From Mycobacterium barrassiae (GTDB lineage: Bacteria > Actinomycetota > Actinomycetes > Mycobacteriales > Mycobacteriaceae): 64,000 nt of DNA. The notes under the pieces were generated by a model. The model was not told the origin of the DNA and made no database searches. It saw nothing but the letters and a program-made list of their open reading frames with translations. The position numbers were made by a program, and so were the translations under genes. Shown here one piece after another: positions 51,961 through 61,362 of this stretch; the first letter of the stretch is position 1; every line of letters begins with the position of its first letter. The stretch covers positions 62,001 to 126,000 of the forward strand of contig NZ_JACKUK010000011.1 of NCBI RefSeq assembly GCF_025822765.1, read 5' to 3'.

Positions 51961-52826
51961 GCTTTCGAATCCGTTGCCTTCGGGTCGGTTTCGGGCTGAT
52001 TCGGCTTGGGCGGCACCGTGGCCGACGGGCCTGCCGCGGGTTGGTCTTTGGTCGCTTCTGCGGCGACCTTGGCGTCGTCGGGCCCGCTGTGCGAGTCCGT
52101 CACCGCCTCGACCGCAGGCGCCTCCATGCCGCGTTCCCTGGCGATGCGCAGCCCCGCGAGGGTGGCGTTCCCGGCGGGCGTCTGCGCCGTGGCCGCCGCC
52201 GGATCGGGCAGGCCCGCAAGCACTCTCGCGGTCTCTTTGAACGTGCACAGCGGTGCACCGCGGGTCGGGACGGGTGGTCGGCCTTCGCGCAGTCCGTCGA
52301 CGAGGTCACGGGCCGACGACGGCGTCTGGTTGTCGAAGAACTCCCAGTTGACCATGACGACGGGTGCGTAATCGCAGGCGGCGTTGCATTCGATGTGTTC
52401 GAGGGTGACGCGGCCATCGGGAGTGGTCTCGCCGGCGTGCACACCGAGGTGGTCTTGCAGCGCCTCGAGGATGGCGTCGCCGCCCATGATCGCGCACAGG
52501 GTGTTGGTGCACACCCCGACGAGGTATTCGCCGGTCGGGGTACGGCGGTACATCGAGTAGAAGGTCGCCACCGCAGTGACTTCGGCGTCGGTTAGGCCCA
52601 ACTGCTTGGCGCAGAATCCGATACCGGCGGGGGTGAGGCAGCCGTCTTCGGATTGCACCAGGTGCAGCAGCGGAAGCAACGCCGAGCGGTGGTGCGGATA
52701 CTTGGCGATGATCGTCTCGGCGTCGGCGGCCAGGCGCGCGGCAACGTCGGCGGGGTATGTCTTGGGGCCGTGGATCGGTGGGCCGGGCTCGTCGGGCCGC
52801 TGACCAAGTTCGAGGAACACTGTCAC
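51957..52826 (-). CDS. nuoE: NADH-quinone oxidoreductase subunit E
   Basis: A 289-residue thioredoxin-like 2Fe-2S subunit (cluster N1a). Ligands are in [11 protein letters not shown] and [12 protein letters not shown]. The core ends near residue 205. A tail of about 80 residues rich in Ala, Pro, Thr and Lys follows and is longer than in most bacteria; its role is unknown. The start is GTG 52824-52826 ([14 protein letters not shown]), overlapping the nuoD stop as GTGA. The frame beyond, to 53234, is inside nuoD. Confidence 0.95.
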   Translation of the reverse strand: MTVFLELGQRPDEPGPPIHGPKTYPADVAARLAADAETIIAKYPHHRSALLPLLHLVQSEDGCLTPAGIGFCAKQLGLTDAEVTAVATFYSMYRRTPTGEYLVGVCTNTLCAIMGGDAILEALQDHLGVHAGETTPDGRVTLEHIECNAACDYAPVVMVNWEFFDNQTPSSARDLVDGLREGRPPVPTRGAPLCTFKETARVLAGLPDPAAATAQTPAGNATLAGLRIARERGMEAPAVEAVTDSHSGPDDAKVAAEATKDQPAAGPSATVPPKPNQPETDPKATDSKA

Positions 52827-54175
52827 CTGTCCACGCCTCCCATGACCGGGTCGATCGATGCGACGGCGGTGATGGCGTCGGCGACCATTCCGCCTTCGCA
52901 CATCGCCGCGACGGCTTGCAGGTTGTTGAATGAGGGGTCGCGGTAGTGCACGCGGTAGGGGCGGGTGCCGCCGTCGGAAACCATGTGCACCCCGAGCTCC
53001 CCACGCGGGGACTCGACGGCCACGTACACCTGTCCGGGCGGGACCCGGATGCCTTCGGTGACGAGCTTGAAGTGGTGGATCAACCCCTCCATGGAGTGGC
53101 CCATGATCTTGGCGATGTGTTCCGGCGAGTTGCCCAGCCCGTCGGGGCCGAGTTTGAGGTCGGCGGGCCAGGCCAACTTCTTGTCCTCGATCATCACCGG
53201 CCCCGGATTGGGCACGTCCAACCGGTCGACACACTGGGCGATGATCTTCAGCGACTCGTGCAGCTCCTTGACGCGGATCAGGTAGCGGCCGTAGGAGTCG
53301 CAGGCGTCGTCGGTGATGACGTCGAAGTCGTAGGTCTCATACCCGCAGTAGGGCTGGGCCTTCCGCAGATCGTGCGGCAGGCCGGTGGAGCGCAGGACCG
53401 GCCCGGTGATCCCCAGCGCCATACAGCCGGTCAGATCCAGATACCCGATGCCCTGCGTGCGCGCCTTCCAGATGAGGTTCTCGCTCAGCAGGTCTTCGAG
53501 GTCTTTGAGCCGTGTGGGCATCAGCTTGAGCATGTCGCGGATCTGGGGGATGGCTTCCTCGGGCAGGTCCATCGCCACCCCGCCGGGGCGGATGTAGGCG
53601 TTGTTCATCCGAAGCCCGGTGATGGTTTCGAAGATCGACAGGATCTGTTCGCGTTCGCGGAAGCCGTAGAACATCGCACCCATGGACCCCAGTTCCATGC
53701 CGCCGGTGGCCAGGGCGACCAGGTGGCTGGAGATGCGGTTGAGTTCCATCATCATCACGCGGATGACGCTGGCGCGTTCGGGGATGTCGTCAGTGATGCC
53801 GAGCAGTTTCTCCACCGCCAGGCAGTACACGGTTTCGTTGAACAACGGGGAGAGGTAGTCCATGCGGGTGACGAAGGTGACGCCCTGGGTCCAGGTGCGG
53901 AATTCGAGGTTCTTCTCGATGCCGGTGTGCAGATAGCCGATGCCGCAGCGGATCTCGACGATCGTCTCGCCCTCGATCTCCAGAATCAGCCGCAGCACCC
54001 CATGCGTGGACGGGTGCTGGGGACCCATGTTGACGACGATGCGTTCACCGGCGTGTGCCGCCGCGTTCTGTTTCGCGGCCTCGACGACTTGATCCCAGTC
54101 CTGTCCGCCGACGACGACCACGGTTTCGGTGCCGCCCGATCCAGAAGAACTGGTCGGGTTGTCAGGTGAGTTCAT
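52823..54175 (-). CDS. nuoD: NADH-quinone oxidoreductase subunit D
   Basis: A 450-residue 49-kDa-type subunit that forms the quinone pocket with NuoB. It contains [15 protein letters not shown] with the quinone-binding His, [23 protein letters not shown] and [17 protein letters not shown]. The N-terminal 40 or so residues are a Ser/Gly-rich extension. Its start overlaps the nuoC stop by one base (TGATG). Confidence 0.97.
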   Translation of the reverse strand: MNSPDNPTSSSGSGGTETVVVVGGQDWDQVVEAAKQNAAAHAGERIVVNMGPQHPSTHGVLRLILEIEGETIVEIRCGIGYLHTGIEKNLEFRTWTQGVTFVTRMDYLSPLFNETVYCLAVEKLLGITDDIPERASVIRVMMMELNRISSHLVALATGGMELGSMGAMFYGFREREQILSIFETITGLRMNNAYIRPGGVAMDLPEEAIPQIRDMLKLMPTRLKDLEDLLSENLIWKARTQGIGYLDLTGCMALGITGPVLRSTGLPHDLRKAQPYCGYETYDFDVITDDACDSYGRYLIRVKELHESLKIIAQCVDRLDVPNPGPVMIEDKKLAWPADLKLGPDGLGNSPEHIAKIMGHSMEGLIHHFKLVTEGIRVPPGQVYVAVESPRGELGVHMVSDGGTRPYRVHYRDPSFNNLQAVAAMCEGGMVADAITAVASIDPVMGGVDR

Positions 54176-54878
54176 CAGTTGTAGGCCCTCCGCTGATCGG
54201 GCGGGGGGATCTCGGCGCCGTGGTACTGCACCGGGATACCGCCCAACGGGTAGTCCTTGCGCTGGGGGTGTCCCACCCAGTCGTCGGGCATTTCGATGCG
54301 CGTCAGGGCGGGATGACCGTCGAAGATGATGCCGAAGAAGTCGTAGGTTTCGCGTTCGTGCCAGTCGACGGTCGGATACACCCCGTACAGCGACGGGATG
54401 TGGGGGTCTTCGTCGGGGGTGGCCACCTCCACCCGGATCCGGCGGTTGTGGGTGATCGACATCAGCGGATACACCGCATGCAACTCGCGGCCGCGGTCCT
54501 CGGGGTAATGCACCCCGCTGACCCCCAGGCAGAGCTCGAACCGCAACCCGGGATCGTCGCGCAACACCTGCGCGACCGCCGGCAATTGCTGGCGGTCAAC
54601 CTCCAGCGTCAACTCGTCGCGGTAGACGACGACTCGCTCGATCGACTCGGCATAGCCGTCGCCGCCGAGCGCGGCTTCGAGTGTGTCGACCACCTCGTCG
54701 AAGTAGCCGCCGTAAGGGCGGGGCGAGCTGCCGGGCAGCGCCACCGGCCGGATGAGACGGCCGTAGCCCGAGGTGTCGCCGGACCCTCTGGCCCCGAACA
54801 TGCCGCGGCGCACACCGATGATCTCGGGCGGATCGATGTCGGCCTGTGGCCCGGGGCGGGCGCCGTTGTCGTTCTCGC

Positions 54879-54882
<4 letters not shown>
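54175..54882 (-). CDS. nuoC: NADH-quinone oxidoreductase subunit C
   Basis: A 235-residue 30-kDa-type subunit of the connecting arm. It is recognised by [31 protein letters not shown] and the signature [17 protein letters not shown] with [21 protein letters not shown]. It overlaps nuoB at 54879-54882. Confidence 0.97.
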
Positions 54883-55423
<541 letters not shown>

Positions 55424-55433
<10 letters not shown>

Positions 55434-55795
55434 GCCAGACCTCCTCGCCGCCAGACGTACGCGTAGGCCACGAATACCACCACCATGAAGAGCAGCATCT
55501 CTACCAGCGCAAACAGTCCGAGATTGTCGAATGCGACCGCCCACGGGTAGAGGAAGACGATCTCGATGTCGAAGATGATGAACAACATCGCGGTCAGGTA
55601 GTACTTGATCGGGAACCGCTGGCCCGCCGAGTGCGCACTGGCCAGCTCGGGAACCGGCTCGATGCCGCACTCGTAGGCCTCGAGTTTGCTCTGGTTGTAG
55701 CGCCTGGGGCCGACCACCAGAGCAATTCCGACCGACCCGATCGCGAAGGCAGCCGCGACCGCGCCGAGGACCAGTATTGGCGTGTACAAATCCAT
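55424..55795 (-). CDS. nuoA: NADH-quinone oxidoreductase subunit A
   Basis: A 123-residue membrane subunit with three helices. The TMH1-2 loop carries [15 protein letters not shown], and the membrane Asp/Glu residues are in [17 protein letters not shown]. It is the first gene of the operon, starting at ATG 55793-55795; an in-frame extension to 55870 crosses the promoter and is rejected. Together with nuoB-N it gives a complete NDH-1. Confidence 0.96.
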
Positions 55796-55841
55796 GCCGA
55801 GCAAACGCTCCCTCGTGGGCTGTCGATGTGAGCTTACCCAC

Positions 55842-55847
55842 ACCCTA
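55842..55847 (-). promoter_or_regulatory. Candidate -10 of the nuo operon promoter
   Basis: Reading the minus strand, TAGGGT fits the mycobacterial TANNNT -10 and would give a leader of roughly 40 bases before nuoA. The -35 region (GTGGCG at 55865-55870) is weak. The 163-bp gap between nuoA and the receiver gene holds no other clear signal. Confidence 0.25.
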
Positions 55848-55958
55848 GCGGGCCTGGCGATGAGCGCCACACGTTGGGGTTAGTATGGCTAAGATCACAC
55901 TTCCGCTGGGTTGGCATGCCGCGAATCGGCAAGCGCGACAGGCGGATTCGTGTGTTTG

Positions 55959-56360
55959 CTATTGCACGGGTGTGCGCAGAAGCGATACCACCGCATCGCC
56001 CAACCGGATCGGGTCGATCGGGTGGGGGACCGCAGCCTCCGCCCGGGACCAACTGGCCAGCCAAGCGTCGTCGGGCCGTCCGGTGAGCAGCAGCACGGGA
56101 GGGCAGTCGGCGATCTCGTCCTTGAGCTGCTTGGCGATTCCCATGCCGCCGGTCGGGGCCGCCTCACCGTCGAGGATCACCAGGTCGAATCCGCCCTCGT
56201 CCATCTGCCGGATCACCATCGGTCCGGTGGCGACCTCCTCGTACGTCAGCTCCGGGAGGTCAGGGTGCACGCGCTTTCCGAGCGCGAGCTTCACTTGCTC
56301 TCGGGTCCTGGGATTGTCGCTGTAGACGAGGACCCGCAGCGGACGCGATGACTCGACCAT
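55959..56360 (-). CDS. Stand-alone atypical response-regulator receiver protein (Rv3143-like)
   Basis: A 133-residue receiver domain with no output domain. The phosphoacceptor Asp is in LVILDGEA, an acidic residue is in VYSDNPR, and the Thr is in LLLTGRP. The Lys normally found in the late KP motif is replaced (AAVPHPID), so phosphorylation-driven switching may be altered or absent. M. tuberculosis Rv3143 has the same length and also lies just upstream of nuoA; that is from memory. Such receivers may act by protein-protein contact. It lies 17 bp downstream of the YceI gene on the same strand. Confidence 0.82.
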   Translation of the reverse strand: MVESSRPLRVLVYSDNPRTREQVKLALGKRVHPDLPELTYEEVATGPMVIRQMDEGGFDLVILDGEAAPTGGMGIAKQLKDEIADCPPVLLLTGRPDDAWLASWSRAEAAVPHPIDPIRLGDAVVSLLRTPVQ

Positions 56361-56377
56361 GGGGCCGATCGTACGGG

Positions 56378-56911
56378 TTAGTCAGCGTGTCGGAACACGA
56401 TCTCGCCCGAGATCTTCACAGTGTCCGGGATCATCCCCGCCATATTGCCGTCGACGCCGAAGTCGTTGCGGTTGATCGTCGCCTCGGTCGCCAGCCGCAT
56501 TCCACCGTCGCCGACCGGCGTCACCTTGGCCTTCAGATTCAGCGGTTTGGTGTCGCCCTTGATCGTCAGCTGTGCACGCAGATCGATGGTGTCGACGTCG
56601 ACGGCGTCGGCGGCGGTGACCACCACGCTGATGTCCGGGAACTTCTCGGCCTCAAAGAAATCGGCGGACCGAAGGTGGTCGTCGCGTCGGCCGATGCCCG
56701 TACGCAGCGATGCGACCTTGATGTCGAGGCGGCCGAAAACCGTTTGGGGAGCTGTGACTTGGCCGTCTCCGTTGAATTCGGTGAAGCGCACCTTGACGGG
56801 CAGCGCGCCCCAGAAGGATTTGGCTTTCGCCACGATGGTGGATTGGTCGGGCACGACGGTCCACGCTCCGGTCGACGCCGAATCGCTGAAAAACTCGCTG
56901 AGGCTTGCCAT
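56378..56911 (-). CDS. YceI-family lipid-binding protein
   Basis: A 177-residue lipocalin-like barrel that binds isoprenoid or quinone-like lipids in its family. Typical are WTVVPDQSTIVAKAKSFWG, LRSADFFEAEKFPDISV and the C-terminal MIPDTVKISGEIVF. There is no signal peptide, so it is cytoplasmic. It lies 12 bp downstream of the NTF2-like gene. A polyprenyl or quinone binder next to the nuo operon is suggestive, but no function follows from that alone. Confidence 0.9.
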   Translation of the reverse strand: MASLSEFFSDSASTGAWTVVPDQSTIVAKAKSFWGALPVKVRFTEFNGDGQVTAPQTVFGRLDIKVASLRTGIGRRDDHLRSADFFEAEKFPDISVVVTAADAVDVDTIDLRAQLTIKGDTKPLNLKAKVTPVGDGGMRLATEATINRNDFGVDGNMAGMIPDTVKISGEIVFRHAD

Positions 56912-56923
56912 GTGGTCTCCTTG

Positions 56924-57319
56924 TCAGGTCGTCGACTCCAGCAGCGGGGCGATCTCCGCGGGGTCGAAGTACTCGTCGATTCGGGTGATGAGTCCGTTGC
57001 CGCCCACTTTGACCACGATGCAGACGCGCATAGCGATCGATCCGCCGTTGCGTCCGGTGGCGTGCAGGATGTGCTGCTGCATGAACCCGCCGTCGATGAC
57101 GTGGCGTTCCAGGATTTCGTAGCGACGGTCGGTGGTCGTGCCGATGAACCAGTCGATCACCCGCAGGGCCCGCTCCTTGTCGCGGTCGCGGTCGGCCACC
57201 TTCCAGACGACGACGTCGTCGTGCCAGAGTGCGGTCACCGCGGCGATGTCGCCGTTGGTGATGGCGCCGAACAGCTGATCGGCGACGTCGACGATCGCCT
57301 CGGAGCCGGTGATGTTCAT
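56924..57319 (-). CDS. NTF2-like (SnoaL/ketosteroid isomerase fold) protein
   Basis: A 131-residue protein with the NTF2-like cone fold: ADQLFGAITNGDIAAVTALWHDDVVVWK at the N-terminus and GGNGLITRIDEYFDPAEIAPL at the end. Members are small-molecule isomerases, hydrolases or binding proteins, and the reaction cannot be told from sequence. It is divergent from a methyltransferase across 52 bp that contain a MerR/SoxR-like dyad, and it precedes the YceI gene by 12 bp. Confidence 0.82.
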   Translation of the reverse strand: MNITGSEAIVDVADQLFGAITNGDIAAVTALWHDDVVVWKVADRDRDKERALRVIDWFIGTTTDRRYEILERHVIDGGFMQQHILHATGRNGGSIAMRVCIVVKVGGNGLITRIDEYFDPAEIAPLLESTT

Positions 57320-57333
57320 AACCTAGATCTCCC

Positions 57334-57361
57334 TTGACCTGAAGTCAGGTTGAGGTAGAAC
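57334..57361 (+). promoter_or_regulatory. Promoter with a MerR/SoxR-like dyad in its spacer
   Basis: TTGACC (57334-57339) and TAGAAC (57356-57361) are placed as -35 and -10 with a 16-bp spacer. ACCTGA-AG-TCAGGT (57337-57350) is a perfect 6-bp dyad largely inside that spacer, with further outer pairing CT...AG. MerR-family activators such as SoxR bind in this position. The methyltransferase ATG is 10 bp past the -10, so its transcript would be leaderless or nearly so. No MerR gene is in the window. Confidence 0.5.
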
Positions 57362-57371
57362 CCTGGAACGC

Positions 57372-58016
57372 ATGGATTCCGTACCAACCTTCTCCCGATT
57401 TGATGACGCCTACAAGTCCCACACCGCGCCGTGGGTGATCGGCGAGCCGCAACCCGCGATCGTCGGCCTCGAACGCGCCGGCCTGGTACGCAGCAAGGTG
57501 CTCGACGCCGGTTGTGGGACCGGTGAGCACACGATCCTGCTTACCCGGTTGGGCTACGACGTACTCGGCGTCGACTCCGCACCGACCGCGATCGAGCAGG
57601 CCCGCGCCAATGCGGCCGAGAAGGGGGTCGACGCCCGCTTCGAGGTTGCCGATGCGCTCGACCTCGGCGTTCAGGGGCGCTACAACACCGTCATCGACAG
57701 CGCGTTGTTCCACATCTTCGGCGACATCTCCGGCGACGCGGACCGGGCCGGCTACGTCGCGAGCCTGCACGCGGCGTGCGCGCCGGGCGCGCTGGTCCAT
57801 GTGCTGGCGCTGTCCGACAAGGGTCGCGGGTTTGGTCCCGAGGTCAGCGAAACCGTCATCCGCGAGGCGTTCGGGGGCGACGGCTGGGTCCTGGAGGCGC
57901 TCGACGAGACCACTTATCGCGGTGTTGTCCTCGAACCGCACGTCGAGGCCATCGGCCTGCCGGCCGGGTCGATCGTCGACGAGCCGGCTTGGCTCGCCCG
58001 CGCCCGGCGGATCTGA
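57372..58016 (+). CDS. Class I SAM-dependent methyltransferase
   Basis: A 214-residue Rossmann-fold methyltransferase. The SAM-binding motif I is VLDAGCGTGEHT; GVDSAPTAIEQAR holds the acidic residue for the ribose, and ADALDL and DSALFHIFGD follow. It resembles small-molecule methyltransferases of the UbiE or thiopurine kind. The acceptor is unknown. Its TGA is the first base block of the hairpin that separates it from the convergent catabolic cluster. Confidence 0.87.
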   Translation: MDSVPTFSRFDDAYKSHTAPWVIGEPQPAIVGLERAGLVRSKVLDAGCGTGEHTILLTRLGYDVLGVDSAPTAIEQARANAAEKGVDARFEVADALDLGVQGRYNTVIDSALFHIFGDISGDADRAGYVASLHAACAPGALVHVLALSDKGRGFGPEVSETVIREAFGGDGWVLEALDETTYRGVVLEPHVEAIGLPAGSIVDEPAWLARARRI

Positions 58017-58070
58017 GCGATTTGTGTGCATTCGCGAGCGCTCACCGCTCCTCGATGCACACAAATCGCT
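58016..58070. terminator. Bidirectional hairpin exactly filling a convergent gap
   Basis: Arms of 25 bp (58016-58040 and 58046-58070) flank the loop CTCAC, with the outer 17 bases perfectly paired. The left arm starts at the last base of one stop codon and the right arm ends within the other (58069-58071). Loop and inner stem (GAGCG-CTCAC-CGCTC) and the ATTTGTGTGC arm are the same as at 26831-26877, 31 kb away. Confidence 0.8.
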
Positions 58071-58425
58071 AGGAATATCCGGGGTGGGCGACATCGAGTC
58101 GCCGCCGCACGATCGTGCGCAGCGCGGCCAACACGTCGTCGGCCCGGTCGTCGAGATCGCCGGCGCGGATGGCCATCGCGAGTGCGGTCTCGTCGGGATA
58201 GCCCAACTGCTCCAGTGCGGCGGTGACGTCGGTCGCGGGCCCGTCGAGCAGCTCGCGTTCGACGATGCGCAGCACATTGGCGGCGACGCGGGCGTGGAAG
58301 TTCACCGCACCCGCTTCGGCGAGTCGAGCGTCGGGACCTGTCGCAGCCCGCACGTCGTTGTCGAGGAAATCGGCGACCGCCGCGACCAGTTCGGCCGCCG
58401 TCGGCCGCCCGTACAGCCCGCTCAT
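58069..58425 (-). CDS. DUF6285-like small protein (possible LvaB-type kinase partner)
   Basis: A 118-residue soluble helical protein (GRPTAAELVAAVADFLDNDV, FHARVAANVLRIVERELLDG, ALRTIVRRRLDVAHPGY). Small proteins of this kind sit beside an APH-type kinase and an acyl-CoA dehydrogenase in many Actinobacteria and Proteobacteria. In the Pseudomonas levulinate pathway the counterpart LvaB is needed with the kinase LvaA. Assignment to that family is from memory. ATG 58423-58425 overlaps the kinase stop (ATGA); a longer frame to 58587 lies inside the kinase gene. Confidence 0.75.
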   Translation of the reverse strand: MSGLYGRPTAAELVAAVADFLDNDVRAATGPDARLAEAGAVNFHARVAANVLRIVERELLDGPATDVTAALEQLGYPDETALAMAIRAGDLDDRADDVLAALRTIVRRRLDVAHPGYS

Positions 58426-59378
58426 CGCGGCCCACCTCCCGTCAGCAGATCCAGCACATCCCACTCGGTTTCGGCGACGCGGCGGCCGATCGCGGCCAGC
58501 TCCACCGATGGCGATGTGCCCGACAGATGCCGTTCGGCCTGGAATCGGCAGATGACGCCCCAGCGCAGCGTCGCCACGGTCAGCCACCAGCGAAAGGCCT
58601 CTCGATCCAACTGGGTACCGGCGGCCTCTTCGTAGGCGGCCAGGAAGCTTTCGACGCTGCCCAGCCCGCCCGCACCCATATCCTCAGGCGCGCCGAACCG
58701 CCAGGCACGGATGCAGAACCAGGCCAGGTCCTCGTACACCTCACCGGTGTGCACCAACTCCCAGTCCAGGACCGCCGCGAGTCCGTTCTCGTCGACGATC
58801 AGGTTGCCCATCCGGAAATCCCCGTGCACGAGCACATGCGGTGACGGCGGCGGGCGATTCGCGGCCAGCCAGCGGAAGGCCCACTCGAACGTCGCTGTGG
58901 TGTCACCCATTTCGTCGAGCCGGTCGCGCCACTCGCTGAGCTGGTCGGACTCGGCCAAACCCACCCCCGTCGGGTCGGCGCGGTGGATCGCCGCCAGCGC
59001 CTCGGCGCACTGGCGCAGCAACCGGTCCCGCCCGGCGTCATCGAGCGTGCGGTAGATCCGCCGCACGATCGTCTCACCGGCGATCGCATCGCAGATCAGA
59101 TACGGATTACCCAGTGCGGCAGAGGAATTGTCGGCCGTCACGATGTGGGGGACCGGGGCGCCGGCGGCAGCGGCGCGTTGCTGCACCGCCGCCTCGAGTT
59201 CCATGCTCGCGTGGATGTCGTCGGGCGGACCGGTGCGCAGGATCAACGCCCGCCGCTCCGAGGACACGGCGTCGAACGCCCAGGTCGTTCTGCTGGCCCC
59301 ACCGGTCAACGCGCGCAGATTCTCGATGACGACTTCGCCCAATGCCGGGCGCAGCACAGCCTCGAGTTGATCCTTCAC
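58422..59378 (-). CDS. APH-family kinase, LvaA/ACAD10-11 kinase type
   Basis: A 318-residue kinase-fold protein with Brenner motif VHGDFRMGNLI (catalytic Asp, metal Asn) and DWELVHTGEVYEDLAW. Early residues RALTGGASRTTWAF form the nucleotide loop. It is placed with an acyl-CoA dehydrogenase on one side (4-bp overlap) and a DUF6285-like gene on the other (4-bp overlap). This matches the set that phosphorylates 4-hydroxyacyl-CoAs so that the dehydrogenase-like partner can remove the phosphate. Antibiotic phosphorylation is unlikely in this context. The substrate is inferred, not shown. Confidence 0.83.
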   Translation of the reverse strand: MKDQLEAVLRPALGEVVIENLRALTGGASRTTWAFDAVSSERRALILRTGPPDDIHASMELEAAVQQRAAAAGAPVPHIVTADNSSAALGNPYLICDAIAGETIVRRIYRTLDDAGRDRLLRQCAEALAAIHRADPTGVGLAESDQLSEWRDRLDEMGDTTATFEWAFRWLAANRPPPSPHVLVHGDFRMGNLIVDENGLAAVLDWELVHTGEVYEDLAWFCIRAWRFGAPEDMGAGGLGSVESFLAAYEEAAGTQLDREAFRWWLTVATLRWGVICRFQAERHLSGTSPSVELAAIGRRVAETEWDVLDLLTGGGPR

Positions 59379-60613
59379 CGGCGCCCGAATCCGAAGAGCC
59401 GCTGCGCCACCCGACGGATCTGAATCTCCTCGGCGCCCTCGGTGATCCGGTAACGGCGGTGGTGACGGTAGATGTGTTCCATCGGCTCGTGACGGCTGTA
59501 GCCGACGCCGCCCAACACCTGCATGGCTCGGTCGGCGGCCTCACACACCAACCGGTTGGCGCGATAGTTGGCCATCGACACCTTGTCCGACACCTCCATG
59601 TGGTGGTTGCGATCGAGTTCGGATGCGGCATACCGCACCAGCAGACGCACCATCTGCGCCTCGGTCTGCAACTCCACCAGCGGCCACTGCACGGCCTGGT
59701 TCACCGACAGCGGCTTGCCGAACACGATCCGTTCGTTGGCATATTCGACGGCGCGGTCGATGCAGTGTTGCGCGGCACCCAGGCTGCTGGCGGCCTGCCG
59801 AATCCGGTTCTCGTGCAGGAACGTCTGGCCCACCTCGAGGCCGCGATCCACCTCGCCGAGTATCGCATCGGCGGGCACCCGGACGTCCTTCAGTTCGACC
59901 TCGCCGTGGTCGGTCGGCATGTTGAACGTCCACCAGTAGTAGGGGACCGTGAAGCCGGGGGCGTCGGTCGGCACCAGGAATGCGGTGATGCCGCGGGCCT
60001 GTCCCGGTTCGCCAGAGGTGCGGGCGAACACGAGATCATGAGTGGCCCGATGCACGCCGGTGTTGAACCGCTTGGCGCCGTTGATGACCCACTCGTCGCC
60101 GTCCAGCACGGCAGTGGTTTCCAGCCACGTCGCATCCGATCCGTGGTCGGGCTCGGTCAGCCCGAACGCCATCGACCGCTCACCGGTGATCAGCGCGTCG
60201 GTCCACTCCTTCTTCTGTTCCTCGGTGCCGAACCGGTCCATCATGATGACCTGCGGGAAGTTGCCGACGATCGAGGACTCGTCCTGCAGATCGTTGTGCA
60301 GCCCGAGTCCCTTGTGCGCCAGGTGCTCCCGGATGACTGCCATATCGATGTTGGTGCCGTCCCGGCCGCCGAACTGCGACGGCAGGCCGTACCGCAGCCA
60401 GCCCGCGGCATCGGCGCGCCTGCGCATCTCGCCGAGCAGGTCCTCCCATTCCCGCCGCGGGATGCCGCCGTTCTCCCAGTCGGTGCGCGCATACTCGCGG
60501 CGGTGGTCGAAGTACTGCATGTTCTCGCGTTCCAGCGGCTTGATCTCCGCTTCGATGAACGCGTCCATCTCGTCGAGCAGGCCCGGAAGGTGGTCCGGCA
60601 GGGTGAAATCCAC
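59375..60613 (-). CDS. Acyl-CoA dehydrogenase family protein (LvaC/ACAD11-like)
   Basis: A 412-residue flavoprotein. It has the substrate/FAD segments MAFGLTEPDHGSDAT, WVINGAKRFNTG and FGKPLSVNQAVQWPL, the late MQVLGGVGYSRHEPMEHIYR, and YRITEGAEEIQIRR with the usual catalytic Glu. Overlap with the kinase gene suggests it acts on the kinase product, forming an enoyl-CoA from a 4-phospho-hydroxyacyl-CoA, as ACAD10/11 and LvaC do. Ordinary alpha-beta dehydrogenation is the alternative. Confidence 0.88.
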   Translation of the reverse strand: MDFTLPDHLPGLLDEMDAFIEAEIKPLERENMQYFDHRREYARTDWENGGIPRREWEDLLGEMRRRADAAGWLRYGLPSQFGGRDGTNIDMAVIREHLAHKGLGLHNDLQDESSIVGNFPQVIMMDRFGTEEQKKEWTDALITGERSMAFGLTEPDHGSDATWLETTAVLDGDEWVINGAKRFNTGVHRATHDLVFARTSGEPGQARGITAFLVPTDAPGFTVPYYWWTFNMPTDHGEVELKDVRVPADAILGEVDRGLEVGQTFLHENRIRQAASSLGAAQHCIDRAVEYANERIVFGKPLSVNQAVQWPLVELQTEAQMVRLLVRYAASELDRNHHMEVSDKVSMANYRANRLVCEAADRAMQVLGGVGYSRHEPMEHIYRHHRRYRITEGAEEIQIRRVAQRLFGFGRR

Positions 60614-60633
60614 GTTGACTCCTTTGACGTACT

Positions 60634-61245
60634 TCAGAACCCGTACAGCGTCTTCTTCCAGATCCTCGACAGTGTGGCGATCGCGTCCTCGTCCCCGATC
60701 TCGAGGCCCAGACCGGACGTACCGACGAAAACGGTGGTGAAATTCTCGAACAGCAGCGCGATCGCCGCCGCGGTGTGCTCGGGATTCAGTTCGCCACCGT
60801 AGCCCTGTTCCTGGGCTCGGCGCACGGAGGCCGCGAAGATGTCCATCCCGAAGCGGCGGAACTCGTTCTGAACGGCGGCGAATCGCGGCTGCGTCGCTGC
60901 GAGCTGCGCAACCGCGATCATGATGCCGATGTTCTGTTTGAAGATGTTCCAGTAGCCGGTTACCACGCCGTGGAAGAACGCGTCATCCTCGGGCGATTCG
61001 GGCAGGTCGACGCTCAGGCCCGACGGCGCGACCACGTCGTGCAGAAAGGATTGCGCGAGTGCGGCCAGTAGATCTTCCTTGTCGGCGAAGTAGCGGTAGA
61101 ACACCGCGGGCGACTTGCCTGCCGCCGATGTGATGTCGCTCAGCGTGGTGCCGTGAAAACCGCGTTCGGCGAACAGTTTGCGGGCGGCCTGCTCGATGGC
61201 CTCCCGGGTCTGGCGGCCCTTGGCACTCAGCGTCTCGGCTGGCAC
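60634..61245 (-). CDS. TetR-family transcriptional regulator
   Basis: About 203 residues. The N-terminal HTH reads AARKLFAERGFHGTTLSDI... and VFYRYFADKEDLLAAL, followed by a TetR C-terminal domain. The frame is open to 61320, but the extra 25 residues (MACFVEKSRHEV...) do not look like TetR sequence, so I prefer the GTG near 61245 just before PAETLSAKGRQTREAI. It lies within the catabolic cluster, 20 bp upstream of the acyl-CoA dehydrogenase gene on the same strand, and probably controls it in response to an acyl-CoA. Confidence 0.83.
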   Translation of the reverse strand: MPAETLSAKGRQTREAIEQAARKLFAERGFHGTTLSDITSAAGKSPAVFYRYFADKEDLLAALAQSFLHDVVAPSGLSVDLPESPEDDAFFHGVVTGYWNIFKQNIGIMIAVAQLAATQPRFAAVQNEFRRFGMDIFAASVRRAQEQGYGGELNPEHTAAAIALLFENFTTVFVGTSGLGLEIGDEDAIATLSRIWKKTLYGF

Positions 61246-61362
61246 GGCTAGGTGTCCGACGAATCTGCGTGCAGCGCCGCATGTAACCTCATGGCGCGAT
61301 TTCTCCACGAAACACGCCATGGCGTTACACGCGTGACGAGGGCGACATCAGCTTTCATGGAA

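Noticed and set aside
58422-59378. Aminoglycoside resistance kinase
   Set aside because: The kinase fold motif is shared, but overlap with an acyl-CoA dehydrogenase and a DUF6285-like gene points to acyl-CoA metabolism.
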